DNA of 64,000 bases from Citrus sinensis (lineage: Eukaryota > Streptophyta > Magnoliopsida > Sapindales > Rutaceae). The translations under genes and the position numbers were made by a program. Under the pieces are notes generated by a model. That model did no database searches, was not told the DNA's origin, and saw nothing but the letters and a program-made list of their open reading frames with translations. Shown piece by piece: positions 24,284 through 37,098 of the stretch (position 1 is the first letter of the stretch; every line of letters begins with the position of its first letter). Location: assembly GCF_022201045.2 (NCBI RefSeq), contig NC_068562.1:9096001-9160000 (forward strand), in the 5' to 3' direction.

Positions 24284-26748
24284 ATGGGTGACAATACTGA
24301 TGGCCTGGACCGAATCTCGAGCTTGCCTCCTTTTATAGTTCATCACATTATGTCGTACCTCTCTGCTAAAGATGTAGCTAAAACTAGCATCTTGTCAAAG
24401 AGATGGAGTTGTTTCAGAGCGTCGTTCCCCATCTTGGAATTTGATCAAAGTGACTACTTAGGAACACAATTTTGGGACGGGGATTTAGATATTCTTGATC
24501 TGGAGATTTATGCTGAAAGTCATTACGAACAGACGATGAAATTTGTTGAATTTGTTAATGTTACCTTGCATCGGTTTTACGAGCTTAAGTTTCGTATGCA
24601 GAAATTTAGGATATTCATTAGCCCTAATCAGGTTAAGGATCTTTCTGATATTCTAGACAGGTGGATATTGGAGGCTGTAGAGCATAGGGTGGAAGATCTA
24701 AATGTTGATGTTCTGACAAAGAAAGATAGGCTGTACAGTTTGCCTCAAACAATATTTTATGCTAAATCAGTAACCACTTTGAAGCTAGGTGGTTTTAAGT
24801 TGGAGCAACCTTTTGATAGCATGAGGTTACCATTTCTCAAAAGTCTAACCCTACACTATGTCCATATCAATGAGCAGATTCTTCAGAAATTTATGAGTGA
24901 ATGCCCTTTGCTTGAAGAATTGTCCCTTTTCTCCTGTTGGGGCATTAAATATATTTGCATCTCTAAACCTCTCAAACTCAAGACTATTCGTATCGTGAAG
25001 ACTCTAGGCGAAGATCATCTTGAAAGTATTAAAATTGTTGCTCCAAATCTTCAAAAAATTAGCCTTGGTTTTGAGGATTGGCATTTAGAGCCGCATGTGC
25101 TTGACTTGTCTGGGTGTCTACAATTGATAGACTTAGAAATAGTGGGTAAGACTTTTAGTGACCAAGAGTTTCATGATCTGATCTCGAATTTTCCCTTGCT
25201 CGAGAATCTCTCTTTGCGCTTCTGTTGTAGCCTTGAAAAGATTATGATTTCAAGTAATCGACTTAAGGAATTATGCATTGATAGATGTGTCAATTTGAAG
25301 GCAATTGATCTTGTTACTCCAAATTTGCTTTCCTTTACTTACGTATCTAATCCGGTTCCTACATTTTCAATAACTGCTTCATGTCCGTGGAGAGTTGCAT
25401 TCAATTATGGAGCTGCCGATGTTAGCTGGTACATTAACATGAAGGAATTTCTTTCGGCTTCCAACCAGATTGATGAGCTGACCATATTTGATTCGTCAAT
25501 GAGGGTATGTCTATGAAATCCCTATTATTTATGACTAATATTTCATGCGTATTTCATATCTTTCATCTTTTCATTTTTTTTAATTTTCTTTTTATTTGTT
25601 GTGAATATCCAGACTACATTTAATTTAGAGGATTTCCAGAATATTCCGCCTTTACCACCTTGTGGAGTTGAGTGTTTGTCTCTATATACGGATGCGTTGC
25701 CATCAAAATATGCGGCTTTGTTGGACGGTATTTTCTGGATTTGTTTTCCCAAGTTTTTGTCTATAACAAGTGGGGGTGAGAACAGAAACAAATTCATTAA
25801 GGTATGTTCATCTTATCATAAATGCTACCATTGATCTATTTCAGTGAAAGTTTCATTGGAGCTATTGGTTTGCTTTTTTAACTTATCACAAGGAGAGAGA
25901 AAAATAGAATTGAGTAACATCCATTCTTAACTGTTAAAGTTTCCCCGCAAAAAAGGTTCAATTTGACTAACAATAGTTCTTGGTGTTGTAACTACATGAT
26001 CTTATGATACTTTCCTTTTTCTTTTGGCCCTCAATTGGAGAGGGTGTTGAGCTAGGACCCAGGTTGTTCTCTGTAGAGTTCTTTTTTCGAATGACTTGTA
26101 TAGATCCTAATTAAACAGGGTTCATTTTGTTTCTTTTGTGGAAATCTTTGCACTGTTGAACATGCCGCTTTTTAATTATTAATATACTATTTTATTTTCT
26201 TATGCAATAAAGTACAGGATCGTAAGATAATATATAATCTCGCAATTAGCTGAAAGTCCTTTATAAAAGAAAGGAAAAAAAAAATGTACTTGTTTTCACT
26301 TGTTTCCCCTTTCTCTATATCAGGGATTATCATAGTGATAAAGGCTTATCGTAGTTGTTATATGCCGAAGAGCAATAGCAGCTTGTCTATTTTCTGATTT
26401 GGGATTTTAGCTATTATATCTCTAATCCCTGCTAGTCGATTGCTAGATAATAACATAATTTATTCACCATCTTAAACTTCATTATTTTAACCATCTTTTA
26501 ACTAACGCATTGACATTTGGCTGAACCAGTGGCTGTGCATGGAACTAATGAATGAATATGTGTACTGCTGCAATTCCCTTCGTATGAAGTGTTGGCGGCA
26601 TTACTTGAGAGGTTTTGTGATTAGCAGCTCAGAAATGAAAGAAGACAATGAGCCTGTGGATATAGACAATTTGCTGGACAACTTGTCTACTCGTCCAAGT
26701 GAAACTCTTCGATTCCGTTTAGAGTGGTCGTTTCCTACATATGATTAA
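24284..26748 (+). CDS. F-box/LRR-repeat protein, 3 exons
   Basis: Exons 24284-25504, 25613-25801 and 26530-26748 join in frame to 542 aa. The N-terminal F-box (about residues 9-50) includes DRISSLPPFIVHHIMSYL and SILSKRWSCFRASFPILE. By family knowledge it binds SKP1 in an SCF ubiquitin ligase. Residues about 120-400 are a series of irregular leucine-rich repeats, with blocks such as CPLLEELSLFSCWGIKYI and FPLLENLSLRFCCSLEKI, which would recruit the substrate. The ATG at 24284 was chosen because it directly precedes the F-box; the frame extends upstream only through a non-ATG codon. Next to it lie a decayed tandem copy (27794-28988) and a tail fragment (21050-21420), so this is the one intact member here. 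The target is unknown. Confidence 0.9.
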
Positions 26749-27471
26749 CCCTTCCATCATATTGTTCAATGCTTTTAGTATTAAAATGACAATGTTCAAA
26801 ACACTTTTTATCTCCTTCAATCATGTATTGAAATTGTCTAAATGTTTTGCCAATCTACTGCATTTATGGGTTTGCTGATGGCCGCTGGATGCTGGTGTAG
26901 GTAGTGATCTGGATTCTAGTACCGCGGGAGGGTAAGATTGAGGAAGAAAATATGTACCAATTTCATATGTCTACTGTTATATGCTTATATACAGTACTTA
27001 AAAGAAATATGTTAATAATTGTCGGCCAATGTCGTTTTGTATAATTGTGGTATGTATTTGTACATATGCTTTATAAATGCTTTATATGATAGGCGATGCA
27101 TGGTTCTCTTACATTAGGCAAATAAAAGCTATAGAAAGAGAGAATATGTAAGGAGTAACGATACGCTAAACCTCGGGAGAAGTAAATGGTAATTGCCATT
27201 ATAATTTAGTATTATTATTATTATTTCTTCTTTTTTTTTTTGGTTGAAAAGTATTATAATTTTAAAATTGCAGTAAAATGATTTTGTAAAACTTTACTGA
27301 ACAGCCTCTATCATCCATCCAACATTAGTCAATTTGTTTCAAGTCAATTCTGTTATCAGTCTTACCCTAACATTTACTGGTAACAGTCTTTGATTATCAG
27401 TACTATCTACTTTTAAAATTTTCTCATTCCCTTTTTCACTTTGTTTCTCATAAATAATTAATATATATATG

Positions 27472-27517
<46 letters not shown>

Positions 27518-27793
27518 AGTCTGTTTGAGGGTTTTTATTTTTTATGTAAAGGTTTGGATGGAGATGTGAAATCATAACCATCAAGCACTGAACCCTTCCC
27601 CTCTGGCCTCTGTTATTACTCAAACAAAGGTGACTGAGGATGTAAAGCCCATTCAAAACCAGCTGACCTATGACATGCCTGATTATGTATCTGTTCACCT
27701 TTTGATTACAATTTGTCTCCCCCATATATGCCATCAATATTTGCTGGACTGCATGGGGAAAAAAAAAAACATGAATTATTTATTGCATTAGTG
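26749..27793. other. Spacer between tandem F-box copies
   Basis: Contains the 3' flank of the intact gene and an (AT)n tract with GTATGT interruptions (27462-27514). No gene was recognised. Confidence 0.5.
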
Positions 27794-28988
27794 ATGGAAT
27801 CGTATGTAATTGCAGATTCTAAAGTAGTAGGTGGCATCACTGACGGCATGGATCGAATCTCAGACTTGCTTCCTTTTATAATTCACCACATTATGTCGTA
27901 CCTCAACCCAGAAGATATAGCAAAAACTAGTGTTTTGTCGAAGAGATGGCAGTATTTAAGAGCATCATTTCCCATCTTGGATTTTGATCAAACTGATTTT
28001 GTAGGGACAGAGAGGGAATATGATTCAGAAACTGATGACGATAGTTATGATGAAAGATTTTATAAACATTTTGGGGATCTCGTAAATTAAGCTCATGTTT
28101 CCCTAGTTAGATTCTGCAAGCTTAAGTTTCGCATGCAGAAGTTTAGGATACTCCTAAGCCTTGCTGGTTTTGGAGAGTATTCTTCTATTCTTGGCGGATG
28201 GATATGTTTGGCTGTACAAAATGGGGTCCAAGATTAGATGTCGATATCCAAACAAGTAGAGACAGACAGTACAATTTGCCTCGGATAATATTTTCTGCCA
28301 ATTCGTTAACTACTTTCAGGCTAGTAAATTGTAAGTTGGAGCAGCCTTCTGATACTTTAAGCTTATATGTTCTCAAAAGGCTAACTCTAGTCAAAGTCCG
28401 TCTAACTGATCAGGTGGTTCAAAAGCATACCAGTGAATGCCCTTTGCTTGAAGAATTGTCTTTTCACTCCTGTCGAGGTTTGAAATGCTTTTGCATCTTT
28501 AAACCTCTCAAACTCAAGGTTTTGTGCATTCAAGTATCCTGGGAAGATGAAGATGATATTGAAAGTATTAAAATTGGTGTTCGAAGTCTTAAAAAATTTT
28601 AGGCTTGTGTTTGAGAATCGGCGAATGGGTTCGTGTGTGATTGACATGGCTGGGCGTCCACATTTGAATGATTTGGAACTGATTGGTGACATTTTTGAGG
28701 ACCAAGAGTTCCATAAATTTATTTCAAATTCTCCCTTGCTCGAGACACTGAACGTGGAGTACGGTCGTGGCCTTGATAAGGTCATGATTTCAAGTAATCT
28801 ACTTAAGGAGTTATTGATTACACATTGTGCCAATTTGAAGGCAATTGACATTAATACTCTAAATTTACTTTGTTTTTTTTTTTTTTTTTTTTTCACTCAC
28901 TTGTATAATCCAGTTCCTTTGTCTTCAATAAATGCTCCATCTCATGGAGAGTTGTTTTTTTTTTCACTCATATGGACCTGCTTGCGAT
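27794..28988 (+). pseudogene. Decayed tandem copy of the F-box/LRR gene
   Basis: Colinear with the first exon of the intact neighbour. The F-box itself is clean (DRISDLLPFIIHHIMSYLNP, SVLSKRWQYLRASFP). A TAA at 28088-28090 then stops the frame, with recognisable sequence continuing behind it. A one-base loss near 28235 and a gain near 28600 in an A-rich run shift the frame. Leucine-rich blocks such as CPLLEELSFHSC and SPLLETLNVEYG are visible in the later frames. A T run at about 28872-28893 sits within what was coding sequence. The exons matching 25613-25801 and 26530-26748 were not found. A truncated F-box-only protein of about 98 aa could in principle be made. Confidence 0.9.
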
Positions 28989-29408
28989 AATAATTGTAGC
29001 CCTGTTGTTGATAGATTGTAGGCAATAAGAATCAGAATATTGGCTCTTGTGTATCGGGACAAAGCTACTGCAAACAAACAAATATAGCAAATCATAAAAT
29101 TAAATTAGTTTGTCAAGGAAGCTCATATAGTACTACATTCCACAGACATGTCACGAACACTTACAATACTAGATCATTTCTCTATACATCAAGTGGAATT
29201 AGAAGGCGTAGATGAGTTGTTACGTTGCAGCTAGAAATTAGCTTTGCAAATAAAGTAGTTAGTTATATTTGATTATCTAGTACTATAAATACCCTCTTGT
29301 ACATAAATCTCGTTAATTAAGTTAAACAAATAAAATTCAGTTTACACAACTTATTTTTCTCAGTAAACAAACAATTGGTTGAAATTTGATTACAAAGTGA
29401 TATTAGTC
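28989..29408. other. Intergenic DNA
   Basis: Spacer between the F-box pseudogene and a hAT-type element. Nothing was recognised. Confidence 0.45.
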
Positions 29409-29416
29409 GAATCAAC

Positions 29417-30211
29417 TAGGGATGACAATGGAGAGGATAGGGAAGGGGACCAACATCTTCGTACTAATCTCCGATATTTTGCATATATCGTCGTCTCCTC
29501 CTCGTTCCTGTCAAAATTGCTTGAGGGGAGGGAATAAGGATCTCTGAATAATAATAGAGCATCCTTGAGTGTCGTCAATTATCGAATAATTTGTAAGTTT
29601 TTAATTTTCAAACTTGATTTAATCATATTAAATTAAAATTTTACTTAAAGTTTGGCAACATATCTTATATTAATATTAATCGATTACAAAAGTCACACTA
29701 AATCATCAAAATAATTATCTTTGTCAATCTTCATAATCTTATAACAAGAAGAAAAGGAAATTACTTTTAATAATGAAATAAAAGAAATGGCTATATATAG
29801 ATACTTAAAATTAATGAGATGAGAATGCGACATGCTACTAGACTATGATGAGATGGGGACAAGATAGGTGCTGGCTGCGGCATGAATAAGTTGGAAAGGA
29901 TGAGTGAAACTGTGAGAGAGTGGCTTAGGAGTTAATTTGTGGATTGTGAACTTATGGGGTTGTGGGCATTGAGATATTTAATATTTTACAATTTAAATAT
30001 TATTATTTATTCACCAATATTTCTACAAAAAAATAAAAATAAAAATTGGGAAATGAAAAAATGGGGAGAGGATAAGGATTTTACGTCATCCCCATCCCTT
30101 GAATTAGGAAATTTGATAAAAAAAAAAAAGACTTTATCCTTTCTCTAAATAAGAAATTAAGTATAAAATTAATCTTCAAATAATCTCCACAAGGGACTCT
30201 TGGCATCCCTA
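29417..30211. mobile_element. hAT-type non-autonomous element with perfect 8-bp target duplication
   Basis: The termini TAGGGATGAC and GGCATCCCTA are near-perfect inverted repeats, flanked on both sides by GAATCAAC (29409-29416 and 30212-30219). Subterminal regions carry GGGGAGGG/ATCCCCATCCC-type clusters. It has no transposase frame. The octamer duplication assigns it to the hAT superfamily. Confidence 0.88.
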
Positions 30212-30219
30212 GAATCAAC

Positions 30220-31377
30220 CCATTTCGTCACTTGAGAAATATTGCATTGAAACGAACCTCGACATTATATGTCGTTCGAGGCTCGGACCATAGTTTTTCG
30301 GTTCCGCAGCCGGCCGACGAGAAATGTTTCAGGTGGCCATCGTCGATCAAATTGAATTGATGAAGGACACTGATAATTTCGCGCATAAATTTTGTTTATA
30401 TTGAGAGAGGGAATGGATAATAGCATGCAAATCCTGACACTTGCTTTAAATGTAATTAATAAATACATTTAAATTATACTAATTTGAAAGAAAGGGGCCT
30501 ATGTGATAACAATGAACAAATAATTCTTTATTTAAGAAATATAAAAAGAGATTTGGGATACAATGTTATTACTCATTTGGGATTTAGGTTTGAAGTATAA
30601 CACGTGTTATCAATTTGTACGTGAACATGCTTCATTAGCGAGATTTCGTTGTAGGATTTTCACTAATATATATATATATATATATTAATACAGCTTTTAA
30701 CTAAAGTAATAACAGTAAGTTGCACTTGCACACAGCCCTCTCCTTCGTCAAAAATTAGAAGTTCTTCAAAATTTTTAATCAGTCCTTTAATTTGCAAAAA
30801 TTACTCCATTACCTGATTTGCGTGGGTTGACTGCTAATCAGTCACTCAATTTTGCAAAATTTATTGAAATCGAGGTGGTATTACTAATTTAATTTATATT
30901 TTGATTAACCAGGCCGTAAATTCACATTTCGATCAATCGATTAACCAGGCCGTAAATTCACATTTTGAATTACAGTAAATATCTCTAGGCGCAAATTTGT
31001 GAGCCAATACTAGACAGATTTCTAAGCTGCATTATAATAAGCATGTATATAAAATTTATTATAATATATTTGTAGATCGTAGCAATTTGAAATTAAAATC
31101 TGGCGTGGCAGGGCTCCGTGCCTAAGAGCAAATAAATTTGAAGTTTCTGGGCTTCCACCGTGCCAGGGGTTGTCAAAATTGCAGGTGCAAGAACAAATTT
31201 TTAATCAAAATTGTTCTTCAAGAGGACCTGAACCGTCGTGGACCGAAAAATGCAGAAGCTTAATATACCATTCCAAGGCAATATTCAGTTTAACAAGTAT
31301 ACTACATTAACAATTTTGATTAAAAATATAATAATAACACTGTCGAGCTAAAAAAAAACAAAAACACCTAAATAATC
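30220..31377. other. Intergenic DNA with a tandem repeat
   Basis: Includes an (AT)n tract near 30666-30687 and a 36-bp direct tandem repeat (30903 and 30939, core GATTAACCAGGCCGTAAATT). No gene was recognised. The right end probably holds the 3' UTR of the transporter. Confidence 0.5.
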
Positions 31378-34300
31378 CTATTGTTGAGGAAGAAGTGCCA
31401 TCTCAATTTCTTGGAGTGTTTTTCCTTTAGTTTCCATGACATTCCTCTTAACATAGATGACTGCCAAAAAACAAAAGGAACCAAAAATCGTATAGAGGAT
31501 TAGTGGCCCGAGTTGCTCCAACAGCCGCAAAAACAATAGACCAACGAAAAAATTTATCACCTGTCACAAACAGCAGTGAATCACTGAAATGATATAATGC
31601 ACAGTGCAAGCATTGCATCGAATTAACCAAGAAAAAAATTTCCTGAGCTTGTTTTAAAGCAAATTGAAATGGTTCAATTTTAAATCATCTGTGAATATAC
31701 CAATATACGGAAAGCAGGTTCTCCTCAACAAATTAGATTAAACTTTATCCTAAATCATTAGCTGGTTAGTCTATCAGCCAAACCAGCCATCACCAAAATG
31801 CTAATTAAGGGAAAGAAATATCTGTCTACGTAATCGTAACAGAAGAACTGCAGAAGCAATTACCCAATGCACAGCCATGCAAACTGCCATTGCCTTTGCT
31901 CTAATTCGATTGGGAAATATTTCTGATAGGAGGAGACTAGGTACTGGACCGGCACCAAGGGAAAATGTCAAGACAAACCTGCAATAAAAGTTTAAATTTT
32001 AAAATCATGCCATTATATTACCAATAAAATGGGTCCAGCTATGGTGCAACTGTGGTACCATACCACAGTTGCATCTAGCCATTGGATCCAGCTATAGTGC
32101 ATGTGTGCAGTTGGATCCAATGGATAGGTGCAGCTGTGGTATGGTACCACAGTTGCACCATAGTTTTGTCCCAATAAAATACTCAACTTCCCTTACAATC
32201 CTTTATATTATTAATGTCATTAACCAAATAAATAAGCTACCTGCACGGCCTACCTCATTTTGACTCCTACACATCACATAATGGAATAAACACATTTTTA
32301 AGACACTGATCATTTTCTTACAGAAAGTTTAGTCAAGAAATTCTTTTCAAAAAAAAAAAAAAGTTTAGTCAAGAAATTCACACCATAAATGCTTCTTGTC
32401 ACAATAAAAAATGTTTTCAAGTAGCTATCAGCAAAATGTCAATTACTTAGCCGTTATATTATTCAATAGGTATTTCAAAAAAAGCATAACATACATTTCT
32501 TTCTTTTAATCTATTTGCATTACTGCCCCTCCAGTTTGTCAGGGATTAACTTACAGCAGCATGCCTCCAAGAGATAGTGACAATGCTCCAGAGCTTGATA
32601 CAAAGGAAGTCGCAGCAATTGCTTGAACACCCATTGCGATTGCCTGAACCAGAAGTGCATAAAGCAAATATCAAACAAATTATGATAGTAGTCTACATGA
32701 TGCAAAATCTGAGTTATGAGGCCTCTAAATACAACAGTGTATGATGTTGTTGCACCAATTGCATATCAAGAAGAGAATCAACAAATTCTTGAACCAACTT
32801 TGCAATGCTTTTAACATAATCAAGCATAGGCTTTTCAGGAATGAGTAAATTTTGCAGTTACCAATCAGTGGCAATCAAAGTACTATATAACACAGTCATC
32901 ACCTGCTGTAGACTTCCAGAGTATAGACTACTCTATACTCTGAAAAGTGTAACACCTAAATATGTTGATGGTTACATGGTTATTACTTGTAGACGCAATG
33001 CTGAAATCTCAACAATCAAATACAGATACATGCATGTTCAAGAGATTTGCCAACATAATTTTAGTTCAAAATAATGTCATTCACAAGATAAGAAAGTTCA
33101 TTGCTGTTTATCAAAAAATTCTTTACCATGCCCAAAAAACTTCCAAGAAGAAGCACCCTTCTACCGAGCTTGTCCATCAAAATCATTGCAATAATCGACC
33201 CTAACAAACCACAGACAATACTGGTTAAGATAAAAATTTAACAACATTCACAAAGTTAAAACACTTGGGAGTATAACAATGTGCACCTGATAAATTTGCA
33301 ATTCCCACACATATGTTTCCAGAGTCTGAAGGAACACCGGCATTTTTAAAGACAGTTGATGAGAAATAGAATACAGCATTTATGCCAGATAACTGTTGTA
33401 AAGCAAAAAGGGTAGATCCAATGAAAACCACTGCATATAGAGAAGTAAAATAGTAATCTTTTAGAAGGAAACATATTGGTACAATGACTAATGAAATTTG
33501 AAACAAATTAACATTTTTACCTCCAAAGTTGCGAGGAGAGATCAACTCTGAGAACTTCACTGCATCTGCCTCATCTCCTCTCTCTGACTTTGACAGTTCG
33601 GCCATTGAGTACTTTACATGTAATCCTCCGAAAAGCCTCTCTAATTCAGCTTCAGCTTCAGCGCCTCTTCCTCTCTGAAGCCAAAACCCATAAATTAATG
33701 TCTAGTCTATCAAATTACTTCAAACAGTTAGGTGCAACATTCTCTGATGAATAAAACAAGGAGCACAAATAAACTGCCAATGTCGTCTGTTGAATAGAGG
33801 AGCCAAAGCATTTTTGGATGGGTAAGCACGATTTTGTATAGCAGGTTGAGTTTCAAAAGAAAGGATGCAGGAAATCATGTAAGAAGTCCGGAAAAATCTC
33901 ATCACATGATCAATAAAAACTCCATTGACAACAGGAATTTATGCATGGCTGTTCTTGGATTGTATTTCAGGACAAACACAAGTTATAGGAAAATGGTGGG
34001 AAAAAAAAAATGCTAGAATGCAGTCTAAACAATGACTTCCCTCATCATTGATGTAAATAAATTCCAGTCCCTTGAGAGACTATTACTGTTAATGTTCTAG
34101 CCCTTCAAGGAAACACATCAAAAAAAATTTATTTGTTAAAAGCATTACCAATGGTTGGTTATGAATTTATTTATAATCCTCAATCCCAGTAGCTATAGCA
34201 TAGATGGAGCCCCTAAGAGTTCACAGAGATTTCCAATTCAGACCAGAGTCCAAACAAAGTACAATATCTCCTATCAATTGCATATCATCCCACAAAAATT

Positions 34301-37098
34301 AGAAGATAAACTGTATAGTCAGTTTAAATTCAAAACTAGATCACTATTCTGGTCTAACATGGATCATCTACACTCATATAAAAAAGTCATTGTTATACTT
34401 GGTTAACGCATAGATATATTTCAGGTAATATTCCTCTGCCAGTAATTTCAGAGTCAACTGTAACCGTATATAATTCCCAAATTTAATCTCTTTTTCAAGT
34501 AACAAACAACTTTATTTCAGCCTTCCTGCTGAAATATACTAAAAAAGCATTAAGCTTAGCTGACACCTCACATGTAGCCATAAAAAGGAAAAGCCAAATC
34601 CAAACAATAGAAGTAAAAGCATGCATATTATTAAAAGCATGAATGATACACAAATGAATAGATGACCTTGAAAAGCCAATGAGGACTCTCTGCACAAAAC
34701 TCCATAAAAAGAGCAAGGAATGCAGCAGGAATAGTAGCTACCCAAAAACAAATTCGCCACCTGAGGACAGCATGAAGTTATTACATATAGAATTCACAGC
34801 TGGACCATCTGAGCACTAAAAATGAGTAAATAAGATATAAGTGTTCCTAGACTACATACGCAAAATACTTCAAATAAGTCTTTAAACAAATTGAAACAAC
34901 TTAAAGGTCAAACATCTTGTTCGAAGACTACCATAGCTTCAATAACGTTTTTCTTACCAACCCAAAATTTCCTTAGCTGGGAGTCCAACAAATAACGCCA
35001 CCAAAATTCCAAGACATGCTGCGATCTGGGTAGAGCTGCCATAAGCACCCCTTACATAAGCTGGTGAAACCTACTTAAGGACGAAGAACAGTTAATTCCC
35101 ATGGAAAAAATAAGAACAACAAAAAATAATAACTCCTGCAGTGGAACCAAGTATAGGTGACTGCGAATCAAGGCAAGTGAACATAACTATCAACTCCCAT
35201 ACCTCTGACACATAGAGAGCTGCAACAGCAGGCCCAATACCCATTCCAGTCCCAACAAATAACCTTCCAAGAAGCATTCCCCAGAGATTTTTCGTTATAG
35301 CACTGCAAGATTATATTTAAGTACTTCTATAAGCCTTATATAGTTTCAATCAGTACAAGATAAAAGTGTTTGATCTGACTTGTGAATAAAACAGCATTAT
35401 TGGCAGGAAGCTTTCATGGTATCAATTTAGAAGACTTCAAGTATAATACAAAAAAAGCCAACCCTAGTGATTCTCCTAAGCATCTTAATTATAAAATAAT
35501 AATTAAAAAAAAAAAAAACAGGACAGAGAAATCGACCCTAAGATCAGATGCAAATTTCACATTAAGTTGTTCCTCCAAAAACCAAATGACTTGAGCATAA
35601 CCAAATTACCAATAATTACTTTGATAGGAGAATATGACTGAATTGAAAAAATAAACTAATATATGTAACACCCTTTCACACTGAATTTTTGCAGACATTA
35701 TATATGTATGGATCAATATCAGCCATTCAATTCCAAGATCTGTGAAAAGTGATAGATATCCCTTAGTTTGGAATAAAATAAAACTGTTTGCACAAATTTT
35801 CATCTCGTAAACTAAAAAAGCAGCATTTTCTGTCATTACAGAAAGGAACATGATAGATGCCCGAAACACAAGCAGATGGCAACATAAAAATGCAATTTAT
35901 ATTTTAGTTACCTCATTGAAGCCCCAATTATCATTGGTAAAGCGCACAGCTGGAATGCCCTGCGCCGTCCAATACCATCTGCAATCCAACCACTGAACAT
36001 AGATCCTACAAAGGCCCCCCCTAAACATGTACTCACCACCAGACCTTCACTTGACGATAACCAACATGTTAGAGTAATTCTTCGAAGAGAGAAGTAAAGC
36101 AAAAAGGAAATCCTAAGACAATACCTTCAGCCATGGTACTCCCACTAAAGCCAAGATCTAAAGAAATGCTTTCTAACGTCTCATTAACTACTCTGCAATA
36201 CACAGACAAAAACAAAGAGAATAAATCGATTTCCTATCTCTTTTTCATATACAATAATTGAAGAATCAGAAAGGATTATGAGTTTCATTGGGACACACCC
36301 TAGATGATAACCAAATAAGAATGAAGATATAATTGCAACAAGTACATGCGGCAAAGACCGGCTCCAGGGAGGGTTTCCAATATCTTTGCCCAAACCATTT
36401 GGCATCCGTACTACAAGCCACATAAAGAATCACTCCAATTGTTAGCCACATAACTATTTGTGTAACAAATGGGAAAATTATATTTTGGTAGTTTGCTTTT
36501 GCAAGAATAATGCTGTTCCTGCCATGGAATTGTATATACTGCCCATCAAGACTAGCTGAGCTAAACAACTCTTGAAATTTATGACAACAACTATCATTTT
36601 ATTTCAAAATGGCAGATAAAAGATCAGACAAGTCTTATAAAAAAGAAAGGAGTTATGCACACTGCTTTATTACTCAACAGCGACACAGATACAAGAACAT
36701 GTAGAACAAAGAAAAAAAATTCTCAGATTCTGCAACTTGCCTATTTTAATATCATTAACTACTTCTTGTATCCTTAACACCCTTATCAAGTGAAAGTGCA
36801 ACATTGAAAGAAATTGATAAAACTGAATGCTTTTAAGTCTCATATTTAGCTAATTGTGCAGTCAATGAAATCCCTTCCTAATTAGAATACCTCGCAAAAG
36901 CTCGATTACAGAAAGTCAATCACTACCCACATAACAGAACTTAAATATAGATAAAATTCCAAAATGAATAAAAAAATGCAATTGGTTACTATACAAATTA
37001 AAATTACCTGTGGTTTCTTCTTTTCCATACTCATCGTCAACATCTTTCGATGATGCACGCTTATACATCCAGGACACATCGCCATGACGCCCACGCAT
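31378..37098 (-). CDS. Plastidic glucose transporter 2-like sugar carrier, 13 coding exons
   Basis: A major facilitator superfamily sugar/H+ symporter-type carrier, predicted in the plastid envelope. Exons in coding order: 37098-37008, 36410-36299, 36192-36125, 36044-35912, 35302-35203, 35070-34958, 34760-34667, 33674-33521, 33430-33287, 33200-33127, 32643-32555, 31978-31864, 31560-31378. They join to 489 aa. Family marks include GGAFVGSMFSGWIADGIGRR (loop 2-3 GRR motif), ESPHWLFKRGR after helix 6, QQLSGINAVFYFSS (helix 7), DKLGRR (loop 8-9) and ETKGKTLQEIE near the C-terminus. The sequence resembles Arabidopsis At1g67300 (pGlcT2) more than GLT1. The N-terminus MRGRHGDVSWMYKRASS is short for a transit peptide. 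A 5' non-coding exon probably lies near 38000-38110. A MITE sits in the intron 31979-32554. Confidence 0.93.
32031..32172. mobile_element. Small hairpin MITE in a transporter intron
   Basis: The left end CTATGGTGCAACTGTGGTAC matches the reverse complement of the right end, so most of the 142 bases can fold into a hairpin. GGTACC palindromes lie inside each arm. CCAATAAAAT flanks both sides (32021-32030 and 32171-32180), giving an 8-10 bp target duplication whose exact border is ambiguous by two C bases. It has no coding capacity. The superfamily is uncertain: Mutator or hAT by duplication length. Confidence 0.82.
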
